64,000 bases of DNA from Myxococcaceae bacterium JPH2 (GCA_016458225.1 JAEMGR010000003.1:372001-436000), one strand, 5' to 3'; numbered from the stretch's first letter, positions 54,959-64,000 are shown. Numbers and translations: made by a program. Notes: generated from the letters alone by a model not told the origin.

Positions 54959-56557
54959 TCAGCGGATCCGGATGGCGTCGGCGATGACGACCGAGGAGGC
55001 CTCGCCCGTCCACCGGCTCAGCATGACCTTGTTCCAGCCCGCCGGGAAACTCCACGTGCCCAGCGTGTTCCACTGGCTGCCGTTGATCTGCTGGCTCACC
55101 TTCACCGTGGCCACCGTGGTGCTGCCGGCCACGATGAGGAAGGGCGCCGCCGCCGAGCGGTTGGTGCCCGCCACCCACCACGCGTCGATGGTCTTCGTCC
55201 CCGCCGCCGGCATGTAGAAGTAGAAGTCCGCCGTGTCGGAGATGGCCTGCGTGGACGCGTACCAGTAGCCGCTGCCGTAGTAGCCGGCGCTCGTGCCGTC
55301 CACCCAGTTCGCGGACACGTTGATGTAGCCCTTGGCCGTGTCGTTGTTGGCGTTGTTGCTGTCCACCACGATGGTGCTGCTGGTGGTGCCGCAGTAGCTG
55401 TTGATCTTGCTGATGTACGAGGACCACGGCCAGTTGGGACCCGGATCCGTGCGCGAAGCCGGCTGCAAACGGCCGTGCGCCACGATGTGGTAGCTGTCCT
55501 TGGGGATGGAGTTGTCGCGCGCGATGTCGCACGACAGCTTGGCCGAGGTATCAATCTGCCCGGCCGGGAAGCTCGACTGGCTGGCGAAGCCACCGTGCTC
55601 GATGCCGACCGCGAAGTGGTTCACCGACACGCCGTTGAGTCCGCACGACGTGTTGCCGTTGAGCGAGCAGTCATACGTGGCGCCCACGTGCCACGCGCGG
55701 TCCGCCTCGCGCACGAGCTGCGACACCTCGCTGCCGGACTCGTTCACGACGTAGTGCGCGCTGACCTGGGAGGCGGAGTTCACCAGCCAGCCCCAGCACC
55801 CCGAGTACTCGCCCTCGCACGTGTGGATGACGATCATCGACGGGGAGTAGCCGCTCGGGCGCGCGTTGTAGTTGGGCGATGGGCGCCACACCGCGGCGGC
55901 GTAGTTCGGGCCCGCGGCCTGCGCCTTCACCGGCGGCGCCTCGAACTGGGCCTGGACGTCCACCGGCTCCAGCGTGGCCGCCGACGAGCCGTCCTCGTTG
56001 ATGGCCACCGCGCCCTGCCGCAGCGTCGCGTACAGCCCGCGGTGGATATAGGTCGCCAGGGCCTCGGAGTCGGAGATGCCGCTGAGTCGCGCGGCCACCG
56101 GCGCCCAGGCGCCCAGGTCCGAGCGGTCCAGCTTCAGCTCGGTGGCATAGGCGGACAGCAGGGCCGCGCCCGCGCGCAGGTGAGCGCGCGCGTCCGTGCG
56201 CACCGCGTCCACGGACTCGCCGGACAGCGACGCCGCCTCGGCCAGCGCATCACCGCGAAGGGCGAGCAGACCATAGGCCGGGGCCATGCCCGGGAACTCC
56301 TCGGAGCCCTCCACCATCTGCCAGTGCGTCTGCGTGTAGGAGATGGCCTTGAGCAGCGACTCGGGGACGTTGAACTCCGCGGCGGCCTGCGCGAACAGCG
56401 GATCCAACTCGCGCGGGGTGCGCTGAGCCGTGGTGCTGGACGGAGCCGGCGTCTCGGTGGGGGTGGGAGCGGGGGCCTCGGGCTGCGGCTGGGGGCCGCA
56501 AGCGGCCAACGCCAACGCCGCGGCGGCCGCCGCGAGGGGGTTGCGAATCGCGTGCAT
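54959..56557 (-). CDS. N-acetylmuramoyl-L-alanine amidase lipoprotein, multi-domain
   Basis: 532 aa from ATG 56557 with GAGGAG 6 nt upstream. Lipobox ALALAACG, then a Pro/Thr linker. Residues 50-185 resemble a lytic-transglycosylase-like helical domain ([20 protein letters not shown]) without an obvious full active site. The Amidase_2 domain (about 215-390) has zinc-ligand His in [29 protein letters not shown] and [20 protein letters not shown]. The C-terminal 130 residues look like a golvesin/CBM-type beta domain ([19 protein letters not shown]). It cuts the peptide from glycan in peptidoglycan, likely at the outer membrane or surface. Confidence 0.93.
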   Translation of the reverse strand: MHAIRNPLAAAAAALALAACGPQPQPEAPAPTPTETPAPSSTTAQRTPRELDPLFAQAAAEFNVPESLLKAISYTQTHWQMVEGSEEFPGMAPAYGLLALRGDALAEAASLSGESVDAVRTDARAHLRAGAALLSAYATELKLDRSDLGAWAPVAARLSGISDSEALATYIHRGLYATLRQGAVAINEDGSSAATLEPVDVQAQFEAPPVKAQAAGPNYAAAVWRPSPNYNARPSGYSPSMIVIHTCEGEYSGCWGWLVNSASQVSAHYVVNESGSEVSQLVREADRAWHVGATYDCSLNGNTSCGLNGVSVNHFAVGIEHGGFASQSSFPAGQIDTSAKLSCDIARDNSIPKDSYHIVAHGRLQPASRTDPGPNWPWSSYISKINSYCGTTSSTIVVDSNNANNDTAKGYINVSANWVDGTSAGYYGSGYWYASTQAISDTADFYFYMPAAGTKTIDAWWVAGTNRSAAAPFLIVAGSTTVATVKVSQQINGSQWNTLGTWSFPAGWNKVMLSRWTGEASSVVIADAIRIR

Positions 56558-56975
56558 GAGTACTCCTCGAGGGGGAGAGGTGCATCGGCACGCCCCGCTC
56601 GCGCGGAGACGTGTCACGCGGTGCGTGAGCAGCATGCGTGCCAGCCCCGTGCGCCGCTCCCACGCGCTCCGGTAGGAGCACGCATGCACCACTTCCCTCG
56701 CGAGCCTTCCGCTCCCGCGCGACAAACCAAGCCACGCTCGAGGGCCAACCCCGTGAAATCACGAAGGGCGGGCCTCACCGGGCAAGAAATTCTTACGCGT
56801 TAGCAGTACTGGTCCATGGATGTCTCACTGACGCATTTCTGGACACTCAAACTGTAGGCAAATTTTACAGTTTTTACAGCTTTATCAGCGCTTTGTCGCG
56901 GGGGTGGCGGACTGGAATCGGGCAGGCAGGCGCGCGAGGGCCGACAGGGGGCGAGGCATCCGCTATGAGGGCGGC
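56558..56975. other. 418-base divergent intergenic region
   Basis: No gene is supported. The right half is AT-rich (about 56785-56890) and should hold the promoters of the amidase and phosphoesterase genes. An inverted repeat there is listed separately. Confidence 0.5.
56849..56873. promoter_or_regulatory. AT-rich inverted repeat upstream of the phosphoesterase gene
   Basis: AAACTGTA (56849-56856) and TACAGTTT (56866-56873) are perfect 8-bp arms around a 9-nt spacer. A further TTTACAG follows at 56873-56879. It may be an operator; a hairpin with a T-rich tail is the other reading. Confidence 0.4.
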
Positions 56976-57713
56976 ATGCGGCTCTTCGGCATTGGCGACA
57001 CCCACCTTCCCTCCACCCGTCAGAAGGACATGCACCGCTTCGGCTGGACGGACCATCCCTTGCCGCTCCAGCGCGCGTGGGATGAGCGGGTGCGGGCCGA
57101 GGACGTGGTCATCGTGGCGGGGGACATCTCCTGGGCCACGCGGACGCACGAAGTGCAGGAGGACCTGGCCTGGCTGGACGCGCGCCCGGGCCGCAAGGTG
57201 CTGGTGCGCGGCAACCACGACTACTGGTGGGGAGACTCCGCCTCCAAGCTGCGCAAGGTGCTCGAGCCCTTCCGGACGCTGGAGGGCTTCCTCCACAACA
57301 GCGCGGTGGTGATGGGGCCGTGGGTGATTGCCGGCAGCCGGCTGTGGACCGCCCCCGAGGCGCCGCCCATGCCCGGCGGAGAGATGGGCGATGAGCCCTC
57401 GGACGCGGGCTACGTGGAGCGGGAGACGCGCCGGCTGGCGACGTCGTTCGAGGACGCGCGCAAGAAGGAGCAAGCGAGCCCCACGCCCCTCATCCGCATC
57501 GCGGCCGTGCACTTCCCGCCGCTGTACGCCAACGAGAAGCCCACCGCGTTCAGCGCCCCCATCGAGGCCTTCGCGCCCAAGGTGTGCGTCTACGGTCACC
57601 TGCACGCGGGCGGAATTCCCGCGGGCTTCACGGGCGACCACGGGGGCGTGCGCTACGTGCTGGCCTCATGCGACGCCGCGGGCTTCGCGCCCGTGCTGCT
57701 GGACGAGGTCTGA
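56976..57713 (+). CDS. Calcineurin-like metallophosphoesterase
   Basis: 245 aa from ATG 56976, GAGG 5 nt upstream. Metal-ligand motifs in order: GIGDTHLP (GDxH), IVAGDISW (GDxxW), VRGNHDYWW (GNHD), a His in AAVHFPPLYAN and GHLHAGG (GHxH). The substrate is unknown; the family includes nucleotidases, phosphodiesterases and protein phosphatases. No signal peptide. Confidence 0.93.
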   Translation: MRLFGIGDTHLPSTRQKDMHRFGWTDHPLPLQRAWDERVRAEDVVIVAGDISWATRTHEVQEDLAWLDARPGRKVLVRGNHDYWWGDSASKLRKVLEPFRTLEGFLHNSAVVMGPWVIAGSRLWTAPEAPPMPGGEMGDEPSDAGYVERETRRLATSFEDARKKEQASPTPLIRIAAVHFPPLYANEKPTAFSAPIEAFAPKVCVYGHLHAGGIPAGFTGDHGGVRYVLASCDAAGFAPVLLDEV

Positions 57714-57868
57714 GGCCGAGCAGTTGGAAGCAGTGAGGCCAAGCCACCCCGCCGCGAGCACCGTGTGAGCAGCCAGGTCGGACGGCGCGTGCTTTTTCGA
57801 CACGGCGCTCGGTGTGGCTACACTGCGTGAGGCATTCCGCCAGCGCGCGCGAAGCGCAGGAGTGAGTC

Positions 57869-58450
57869 ATGCCGTCCAACAAGGCCGAACTCGCCGCCCG
57901 CCTCGCCGCCGCCCAGCCCGGGGACTCCGTCCGCGGCCTGTTCTTCAAGGCGGTCTTCAACCTGGTGCAGCAGCACGGGGGCCCCTCGGCGCTGGAGCGT
58001 GTGCGCGTGGGGGAGCTGGCCAAGGACTACTCGGACCTGCGCACGTACCCGGTGCAGGACTTCCTCGCGCTGCTCTACGCCGCGGCGGACGCGCTGGAGG
58101 ACACGCTGGGCACCGAGCACGCCGTCTACCACGCGTGCGGAGAAATCAGCATCACGCGCTACTCCACGGGCCCGGGGATGCTCATCTTCGGCATCATCTC
58201 ACGCGGGGATCCGCAGAAGCTCTTCGCGGGAGCGCAGATGGGCTACAGCGCGGCCGTGACGTACGGCAGCCGCGAGTACCTCACCACCGGAAGCAAGTCC
58301 GGCACCCTGCGCGTCCGCCGCGACATGCTGCCGCCCGCGTACCACGAGGGAATCCTGAGCGGCGCCCTCAAGGTGCTCGGGCTGAAGGGCACGGCCAAGG
58401 CCAACCCTCAGGGCATCGACCGCGTCGACTACGACATCCAGTGGAGCTAG
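57869..58450 (+). CDS. TIGR02265 (DUF2378) family protein
   Basis: 193 aa, AGGAG 7 nt upstream. It fits the paralogous myxobacterial family TIGR02265/DUF2378: SVRGLFFKAVFNLVQQ near the start, DYSDLRTYPVQDFLALLY, GEISITRYSTGPGMLIFG and a basic C-terminal half. Function of the family is unknown; it is abundant in Myxococcus. This is a good taxonomic marker. Confidence 0.9.
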   Translation: MPSNKAELAARLAAAQPGDSVRGLFFKAVFNLVQQHGGPSALERVRVGELAKDYSDLRTYPVQDFLALLYAAADALEDTLGTEHAVYHACGEISITRYSTGPGMLIFGIISRGDPQKLFAGAQMGYSAAVTYGSREYLTTGSKSGTLRVRRDMLPPAYHEGILSGALKVLGLKGTAKANPQGIDRVDYDIQWS

Positions 58451-58457
58451 GTCCGCG

Positions 58458-59456
58458 TCAGTCCACGCGGGAGAAGGTGACCTCGAGCTGCGCGACCACG
58501 CGCTCGCCCACCGCGGCCCAGCAGCTGAAGGACTGATCCGACCCGTTCGCCGCGGTGCGGTTCGCGCCGAACACCACGTCCTGGCCGGCGTACGCGAGGC
58601 TGTCCGCGCTCAGCTTGACGTCCTTGGCCACGAAGCGGGCCTCGGGAGCGCCCTCGAGCGCGCGGGCCAGCGCCGTCGCCACCCGCGTCATTCCGCTGGC
58701 GACGATGGCCACCGGCATCACCGGGTGCATGGCGAAGTGGCCCTTGCACATCTCCGGGGTGACGGTGCCGAGGTTGGCGCGCAGCGACGCGCCGTCGCGC
58801 TGCCAGTCCCGCAGGTCCAGCGGCTTGCTGTACGGGTTCTGCCGCAGCTTCGCCCACTCCTCCGGGGTGCGCTGCACGGTGTCCGCGGGGCGGGGCGCGC
58901 TGCGCATCTCCTGCTTCGCGGCGCCGAAGAGGCGGGTGAAGGCGGCGGCGGACAGCACGTTGTAGTCCACCTCCAGCTTGAACAGCGGCGTGCCATCCGC
59001 GGCGGACAGGAGCGTGCGCGCCGTGGCGGTGCGCTTGCCCGTGTACTCCGCCTGCGCCAGCGCCCACAGCATGTCCGAGGCGCGCTCCTGGGCGCGCGGC
59101 TCCAGCCACTGACCGCGGGCGGCGCACGCCAGGTAGAAGTGCTGCCCGTCCTTGGGCGCCACCAGCGCGGACGCGCACGAGCCGAGGATGGCCAGGTGCC
59201 GGCCGGACTCCGCCAGGCTGATGGGCATGGCCTCGGCGTCGGGCGCCAGCTGCACCGGAACGCGGGCCACCACCTCACCCGGCGCCAGCACCGTCACGTC
59301 CTTCAGCGCGAAGTACGGGTCGCGCACGCAGATGCGCGGGTACAGCTCCTGCGCGCTCAACACCGTGTACGGCGACACCTGCTGAGCGCCCCACGGCATG
59401 GCCGGGAGCGCCGAGGGGGCGACAGGGGCGACGGCGGGGGCGACGTGCTCGAGCAT
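58458..59456 (-). CDS. Double-hotdog protein, FabA/FabZ-like
   Basis: 332 aa, GAGG 8 nt upstream. Two hotdog-like halves are visible: the first with SLAESGRHLAILGSCASAL and the second with GHFAMHPVMPVAIVASGMTRV, close to the GHFPGDPVMPG active-site motif of FabA/FabZ dehydratases (active-site His kept, the GDP part altered to MHP). It may be a 3-hydroxyacyl-ACP dehydratase of a secondary or lipid pathway, or a thioester-binding protein. No partner biosynthetic genes are adjacent. Confidence 0.7.
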   Translation of the reverse strand: MLEHVAPAVAPVAPSALPAMPWGAQQVSPYTVLSAQELYPRICVRDPYFALKDVTVLAPGEVVARVPVQLAPDAEAMPISLAESGRHLAILGSCASALVAPKDGQHFYLACAARGQWLEPRAQERASDMLWALAQAEYTGKRTATARTLLSAADGTPLFKLEVDYNVLSAAAFTRLFGAAKQEMRSAPRPADTVQRTPEEWAKLRQNPYSKPLDLRDWQRDGASLRANLGTVTPEMCKGHFAMHPVMPVAIVASGMTRVATALARALEGAPEARFVAKDVKLSADSLAYAGQDVVFGANRTAANGSDQSFSCWAAVGERVVAQLEVTFSRVD

Positions 59457-59810
59457 GGGGCTGACCTCGGTTGAGACGCTGGGTGTTGGGGGACACCTGA
59501 CTGCAGTGTACTGGAGTCTACTTCCGGAGCTACAGAAATTTCTCTGTTCGCTGGAAATATTCTCGAACCAACAGCTCAGAAGTTGCTGCCCGCCGGTATT
59601 TTTCTACCGGAATCGGAAATCCAGGGGGAGGTCGCGCACAGATGAGCAGGCAGCGGCGGGAGAAAAACCGCACTTGTCGCACGGTGTCAAGCCCCCCTGG
59701 GGTATGACCCACCCAGGGAGCCCTCAAAACATCGCTGGAAAATCAGGCGCTTACAAAAGCGTAAGTGTCCGAAAGCGAACACCCTGATTTCCAGGCGATT
59801 CGGCCAGGGG
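59457..59810. other. 354-base intergenic region between kup and the double-hotdog gene
   Basis: No gene is supported. It contains a bulged hairpin near kup (listed separately), a small hairpin CCGGTA/TACCGG (59593-59598 and 59605-59610) and a palindrome AGAAATTTCT (59534-59543) about 80 nt before the start of the double-hotdog gene. Confidence 0.45.
59732..59798 (-). terminator. Large bulged hairpin downstream of kup
   Basis: The arms TCGCTGGAAAATCAGG (59732-59747) and CCTGATTTCCAGGCGA (59783-59798) pair over 15 bp with two single-base bulges. The loop contains a smaller hairpin, CTTAC (59750-59754) with GTAAG (59761-59765). Read on the minus strand it starts 12 nt after the kup stop and is followed by TGTTTTG, so a terminator is the simplest reading. 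Confidence 0.6.
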
Positions 59811-61724
59811 TCAAAGCTCGACCTGGCTGCCCAATTCCACCACGCGGTTGGGTGGAATCCGGAAGTAGGCGGTGGCGCTGCGCGCGTTGCGGCTCATCCA
59901 GGCGAAGAGGGCCTCGCGCCACACCGCCATGCCCGGCTTCTTGGTGGGGATGAGCGTCTCGCGGCCCAGGAAGAAGCTGGTGCCCATGAGCTGGAACTGG
60001 AGCCCCTTCTCGCGGCAGCGCTTGAGCACGTCCGGAATGCTGGGGTTCTCCATGAAGCCGTACTGGGCCACCACGCGCACGAAGCCCAGCTCCAGAGGCT
60101 CCACCTCCACGCGCTCGGGGGCGGGCACGTGGGGGACCTCCTCCGAGAGGATGGTGAGCAGCACCACCTGCTCGTGCAGCACCTTGTTGTGCTTCAGGTT
60201 GTGCAGGAGCGCGGGCGGAGTGCCCTCGGCGTTGCCCGTCATGAAGATGGCGGTGCCGGGCACGCGCACGGGCGGGTGGTCCCCGAAGCTCTCCAGCAGC
60301 TCGCGCAGGCTGATGGTGGAGGCGCGCAGCTTGTTGGCCAGGATTTCCCGGCCGCGCTTCCACGTGGTCATCAGCGTGAAGATGCAGACGGCCAGGAGCA
60401 GGGGGAACCAGCCGCCGTCGGCGATCTTCACCGCGTTGGCACCAAAGAAGGACAGGTCCACCAGCAGGAACACGCCGGCCACCGGAAGGGCCAGGGCCCG
60501 GCTCACGCCCCAGCGCTCGCGCGCGACGATGTAGGCCAGCACGGTGGTGATGGCCATGGTCGTCGTCACGGCGATGCCGTACGCGCTGGCCAGTGCGCTC
60601 GCCGAGCGGAAGCCCAGCACCAGCGCCACCACGCCCAAGAGCAGCACGCCGTTGAGGCCCGGCAGATAGATTTGCCCCATCTCCTCGGCGGAGGTGTGCA
60701 CCACCTCCATGCGCGGGCTGTAGCCCAGCTGCATGGCCTGGCGGGTGATGGAGAACGCGCCGGAGATGAGCGCCTGGGACGCAATCACCGTGGCGCCCGT
60801 GGCCAGCACCACCAGCGGGTACAGCGCCCAGTCCGGGGCCAGGAGGTAGAACGGGTTGCGAGCCGCGGACGCGTCACGCAGCAGGAGCGCGCCCTGCCCC
60901 AGGTAGTTGAGCATCAGCGCGGGCAGCACCAGCGTGAACCACGCGAGCTTGATGGGACGCCAGCCGAAGTGGCCCATGTCCGCGTACAGCGCCTCGCCGC
61001 CCGTCACCACCAGGAACACCGAGCCCAGCACCAGGAAGCCGTGGCCGCCGTTGCGGATGAAGAACAGCGCTCCGTGCCAAGGCGACAGCGCGCCCAGCAC
61101 CACCGGGTTGTGCACCAACTCCTTCACGCCCAGCACCGCCAGCGTGAGGAACCACAGGCACATGAACGGCCCGAACACCGCGCCGATGCCCGCCGTGCCG
61201 TGCCGCTGCACCAGGAACAGCACCGCCAGGATGACCAGCGTGATGGGGATGATGTAGGGGTCGAAGACGGGCGTGGCCACGTTGAGGCCCTCGACCGCGC
61301 TGAGCACGGAGATGGCCGGGGTGATGAGCCCGTCTCCATAGAGGAGCGCCGCGCCGAAGATGCCCAGCGTCACGAGCACCGGCCGCGCCTTGTGCGCCGC
61401 GCCCCGAGGCCGCTGCATCGCCAACGCCATCAGCGCCAGGATGCCGCCCTCGCCCCGGTTGTCCGCCCGCATCACGAAGATGAGGTACTTCACCGACACC
61501 ACGATGATGAGCGACCAGAAGATGAGGGACAGCACCCCCATCACGTTCTCGGGCGTGGGCACGATGCCGTGCGGCCCCGTGAAGCACTCTCGCAGGGCGT
61601 AGAGCGGACTGGTTCCGATGTCTCCATAGACGATGCCCAGGGCCCCGAGGGCGAGCATCGCGATGCGCTTGGAGGTGTCCATGGACGGAGCCACGGCACC
61701 CGGTGCTTCCGAGGTAGCGGTCAC
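59811..61724 (-). CDS. kup: Kup-family potassium transporter
   Basis: 637 aa from GTG 61724; ATG 61682 (623 aa) is an alternative and neither has a clear ribosome site. The family opening LGALGIVYGDIGTSPLYALR is followed by 12 membrane helices, GEGGILALMALAMQR, YGDGLITPAISVLSAVEGL and GGEALYADMGHFG, then a ~200-residue cytoplasmic C-terminal domain. Kup is a low-rate H+/K+ symporter in the inner membrane. The 247-bp upstream region shows no riboswitch I can recognise. Confidence 0.95.
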   Translation of the reverse strand: MTATSEAPGAVAPSMDTSKRIAMLALGALGIVYGDIGTSPLYALRECFTGPHGIVPTPENVMGVLSLIFWSLIIVVSVKYLIFVMRADNRGEGGILALMALAMQRPRGAAHKARPVLVTLGIFGAALLYGDGLITPAISVLSAVEGLNVATPVFDPYIIPITLVILAVLFLVQRHGTAGIGAVFGPFMCLWFLTLAVLGVKELVHNPVVLGALSPWHGALFFIRNGGHGFLVLGSVFLVVTGGEALYADMGHFGWRPIKLAWFTLVLPALMLNYLGQGALLLRDASAARNPFYLLAPDWALYPLVVLATGATVIASQALISGAFSITRQAMQLGYSPRMEVVHTSAEEMGQIYLPGLNGVLLLGVVALVLGFRSASALASAYGIAVTTTMAITTVLAYIVARERWGVSRALALPVAGVFLLVDLSFFGANAVKIADGGWFPLLLAVCIFTLMTTWKRGREILANKLRASTISLRELLESFGDHPPVRVPGTAIFMTGNAEGTPPALLHNLKHNKVLHEQVVLLTILSEEVPHVPAPERVEVEPLELGFVRVVAQYGFMENPSIPDVLKRCREKGLQFQLMGTSFFLGRETLIPTKKPGMAVWREALFAWMSRNARSATAYFRIPPNRVVELGSQVEL

Positions 61725-61971
61725 GGGCCCCGCTTTAGCCGAACGCCATGCCGTCGCAACCCAAGCCGCGAGGCCGCTCTGTGTTTTCCGACGCCAAGGT
61801 AGGCAAATGTAACCCCTGCCACGACGTCTCTTCAGGTGCGACACCGGGGAGCAGGCGAAGCGTTGAGGGCGAACAATCCGGAGGGCCGGGTGTTGTCCAT
61901 CCTTGATGTGCGGGGCGAGCGCCTGCCCCGGGCCGCCGCGTCCGTGCTCCCATGACCCAGGTGGGGGCGTG

Positions 61972-64000
61972 ATGACCATGGCGGCTTCCAGGCTCGGCGA
62001 GGGACGGCAGTACGGGGCCCACGCTCCGGAAATCGAGGAGCGCCTGGCCCTGCTGGCCGAGGCGTCTCGAGTCCTGGCCGACGCGAGCCTGGAGTCTCCG
62101 GCGGTCATGGAGCGGTTGTGCGGGCTGGTGGTTCCACTGCTGGGCTCGGCGTGTGCGCTGCGGTTGCTCCTGGAGGATGGGCGGTGGCTGCGCACCGTCG
62201 CCTCGGCGTCGTGCGTGCCGGAGGTGCGTCCGCTGTTCCAGGCGCTCACCGCGCCGCTGGTGCGCGCGGACGAGGGCGTGGCCGGTGAGGTGATGCGCTC
62301 GGGTGAGGCGCTGGGCGTGGAGGACGTCACCGTGGAGGACCTGCGGCGCGTGCTGCCCGGACCCTACCCGGGCGCCATGGACCGCTTCCCTTTTCATCAC
62401 TTGCTGGTGCTGCCGCTCCGCGCGCGGGGGCACACGTTGGGGACGCTGACGGTGTGGCGCGAGGAGCAGGAGCGCCGCTTCGACGGCGGAGAGCGGCTGC
62501 TGCTCCAGGAGCTGGCGGACCGCGCGGCCATGGCGCTGGACGTGGCGCGCGCCTACGCGGCGGAGCGACAGGCGCGACAAGCGGCGGAGGTAGCCGCGGG
62601 GCGACTGGCCCGGCTCCAGCACGTCACCGCGGAGCTGTCCGAGGTGCTCACCGCGTCGCGCGTGGCGGAGATCGTCATCGACCAGGGGCTGGAGGCGGTG
62701 GGCGCGCGCAACGGTGGCCTCTGGCTGCTGGAGCCGGGCGAGGCCCAGGCGCGGCTCCTGAGGTGCGCGGGCTACGCCCCGGCCATGACGGAGCTGTTCC
62801 GCATCGTGCCCCTGAACAAGCGCACGCCCATGCGCGAGTGCCTCCAAGAGCTGCAGCCCGTGTGGCTGGAGGGCCCGGACGAGCTGGCCGCGCGCTTCCC
62901 CGAGGTGGATGCCCGCGGTCCCCACTTCGCCCTGCAGCAGTCCCCCTCGTCCGCGTGCCTGCCGCTGGTGGTGGATGGCCGGGCGCTGGGCGCGCTGCTC
63001 TTCGCCTTCGCCCTGCCCCACCGCTTCGACGACGACGAGCGGGCCTTCCTCCTGCTCGTGGCGCACCACGCCGCCCAGGCCCTGGCGCGCGCGCGGCTGC
63101 TGGAGCAGGAGAAGCGCGCTCGGGCCGCGATGCGGCAGGCGCACCAGACGCTGGAGGCCGTCATCCAGGCGAGCCCGGCGGCCATCATGCTGCTGGACCC
63201 GGATGGCATCGTGCGGCTGTGGAACCCCGCCGCGGAGCGCATGCTGGGGTGGACCGCCGAAGAGGTGATTGGCCAGGTGCTGCCCGCAGTGCCCGAGTCC
63301 CGCCAGGAGGAGTTCCGCCAGCATCTGGAGCGGGTGACGCAGGGCACGGTGCTCGCGGGCGCGGAGACGGAGCGGCTGCGGCGCGACGGCGGCACCGTGC
63401 AGGTGGCGCTGTGGACGGGGCTCGTGCGCCCCGCGAGCGGTCCCCCCCAGTGCCTCAGCGTGGTCGTGGACATCACCGAGCGCCAGCGCGGCGAGGAGAT
63501 GCAGCGCTTCCTCGCGGAAGCCGGCGGCGTGCTCGCGGGCAGCCTGGAGCAGGAGGAGACGCTGGAGCGCGTGGCCCACCTGGCCGTGCCCGCGCACGCG
63601 GAGGCCTGTGGCGTCTTCCTGGCGGATGGGCTGGGCGGCGTGCGCTGCGTCGCCACCGCGTCGACTCCCGAGGCCGCGACCCGCCACGGGCCCACCGGCG
63701 ACATGCCCGCGCCCGGGCTGACGGTGGTGTCGCGGGTCATCAGCTCGGGCAAGCCGGAGCTGCGCTCGGGGCCCTCCGAGACCGAGGGCCGCTGCGACTA
63801 TCTCTGCGTGCCCTTGCGCGTGCGCGGCCAGACGATTGGCGCGCTCTCCTTCGTCACCTCGCGGCGCGCGTATGACCCGCAGGACCTAGCGCTGGCGCAG
63901 GAGCTGGCGCGTCGGGCGGCGCTCGCCATCGACAACGCGCGCCTGTACCGCGAGGCCCGGCAGGCCATCCGGCTGCGCGAGGAGTTCCTCTCCATCGCGA
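61972..64000 (+). CDS. Multi-GAF/PAS sensor histidine kinase, 5' part (runs off the window)
   Basis: At least 676 residues from ATG 61972, with AGGTGGGGG upstream and no stop before the window ends. Domains in order: GAF (about 30-190, PAVMERLCGLVVPLLGSACA), GAF (about 215-375), PAS (about 390-510, VIQASPAAIMLLDPDGIVRL then ITERQRGEE), GAF (about 515-650), and the start of HisKA at REEFLSIA, the usual opening of the dimerisation helix before the H box. No membrane segment. The phosphoacceptor His and ATPase lie outside the window, so a kinase is predicted rather than proved. Confidence 0.88.
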   Translation, partial: MTMAASRLGEGRQYGAHAPEIEERLALLAEASRVLADASLESPAVMERLCGLVVPLLGSACALRLLLEDGRWLRTVASASCVPEVRPLFQALTAPLVRADEGVAGEVMRSGEALGVEDVTVEDLRRVLPGPYPGAMDRFPFHHLLVLPLRARGHTLGTLTVWREEQERRFDGGERLLLQELADRAAMALDVARAYAAERQARQAAEVAAGRLARLQHVTAELSEVLTASRVAEIVIDQGLEAVGARNGGLWLLEPGEAQARLLRCAGYAPAMTELFRIVPLNKRTPMRECLQELQPVWLEGPDELAARFPEVDARGPHFALQQSPSSACLPLVVDGRALGALLFAFALPHRFDDDERAFLLLVAHHAAQALARARLLEQEKRARAAMRQAHQTLEAVIQASPAAIMLLDPDGIVRLWNPAAERMLGWTAEEVIGQVLPAVPESRQEEFRQHLERVTQGTVLAGAETERLRRDGGTVQVALWTGLVRPASGPPQCLSVVVDITERQRGEEMQRFLAEAGGVLAGSLEQEETLERVAHLAVPAHAEACGVFLADGLGGVRCVATASTPEAATRHGPTGDMPAPGLTVVSRVISSGKPELRSGPSETEGRCDYLCVPLRVRGQTIGALSFVTSRRAYDPQDLALAQELARRAALAIDNARLYREARQAIRLREEFLSIA

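Noticed and set aside
61725..61971. Cyclic-di-AMP (ydaO) riboswitch upstream of kup
   Set aside because: I looked for the conserved blocks because kup is a common target, but found none; the region is only promoter-like.

Overview
The window is high-GC DNA (roughly 70%) with tightly packed genes, many GTG/TTG starts and clear Shine-Dalgarno sites. Several features point to a myxobacterium of the Myxococcus/Corallococcus type: a TIGR02265 (DUF2378) protein, a soluble-type Ser/Thr kinase with a C-terminal anchor, an FHA-NtrC type regulator, multi-GAF histidine kinases, several DAG-repeat or Gly/Asn-rich lipoproteins, and two tandem lspA genes beside lgt. The genus cannot be fixed from the sequence alone. 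No rRNA, tRNA, IS element, prophage or CRISPR array was seen.

Layout. 0-2.1 kb: start of a methyltransferase gene, divergent from a DNA-binding citrate synthase-like gene, with an inverted repeat between them, then a small membrane protein. 2.2-6.1 kb (minus strand): the Fo part of ATP synthase (atpZ-like, atpI-like, atpB, atpE, atpF) followed by ychF, with no F1 genes next to it. 6.5-7.0 kb: a PEBP/YbhB protein.

7.0-15.3 kb (minus strand) is the standout. It is one apparent operon that looks like a RiPP (ribosomally made, modified peptide) cluster built around a DUF692/MNIO enzyme. In order of transcription: a near-consensus promoter, a PqqD-like peptide-binding protein, nine tandem precursor genes of 32-36 codons sharing a KCTCS motif (six of them in perfect 128-bp repeats), a strong hairpin, a stand-alone Lon-type (S16) Ser/Lys peptidase domain, an MFS exporter, a CBM9-like/DUF5916 outer-membrane barrel, a class I SAM methyltransferase, the MNIO enzyme, and its likely partner protein. 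Start-stop overlaps and short gaps tie the enzyme genes together.

15.5-21 kb: a multi-GAF histidine kinase (divergent from the RiPP operon), a Ser/Thr kinase and hemL. 21-29.5 kb: gloA, mgtE, a DUF6929-like protein, an SDR dehydrogenase, two lipoproteins, an alpha/beta hydrolase with no nucleophile Ser, a von Willebrand A protein and an S51-like peptidase. 29.7-37.7 kb: a large lipase-like protein, a large secreted protein with a possible C-terminal barrel, a rhomboid protease and two small proteins. 37.8-40.5 kb: lgt and two lspA genes (lipoprotein maturation). 40.5-49.7 kb: a DUF1279-like protein, a repeat-rich endonuclease-like lipoprotein, a Mut7-C protein, ileS, a Cys/His-rich secreted protein, an FHA-sigma54 activator and a RimK-like ligase. 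49.9-64 kb: a DsbA-like protein, a B-box membrane protein, several lipoproteins, a cell-wall amidase, a phosphoesterase, a TIGR02265 protein, a double-hotdog protein, the Kup K+ transporter and a second multi-GAF histidine kinase that runs off the window.

The RiPP genes form a plausible pathway. The PqqD-like protein and the MNIO partner would present the short leader, the MNIO enzyme would modify the CxC cysteines, the methyltransferase may add a methyl group, the S16 domain may trim the leader, and the MFS and outer-membrane proteins may export the product. Function is inferred from family and context only.
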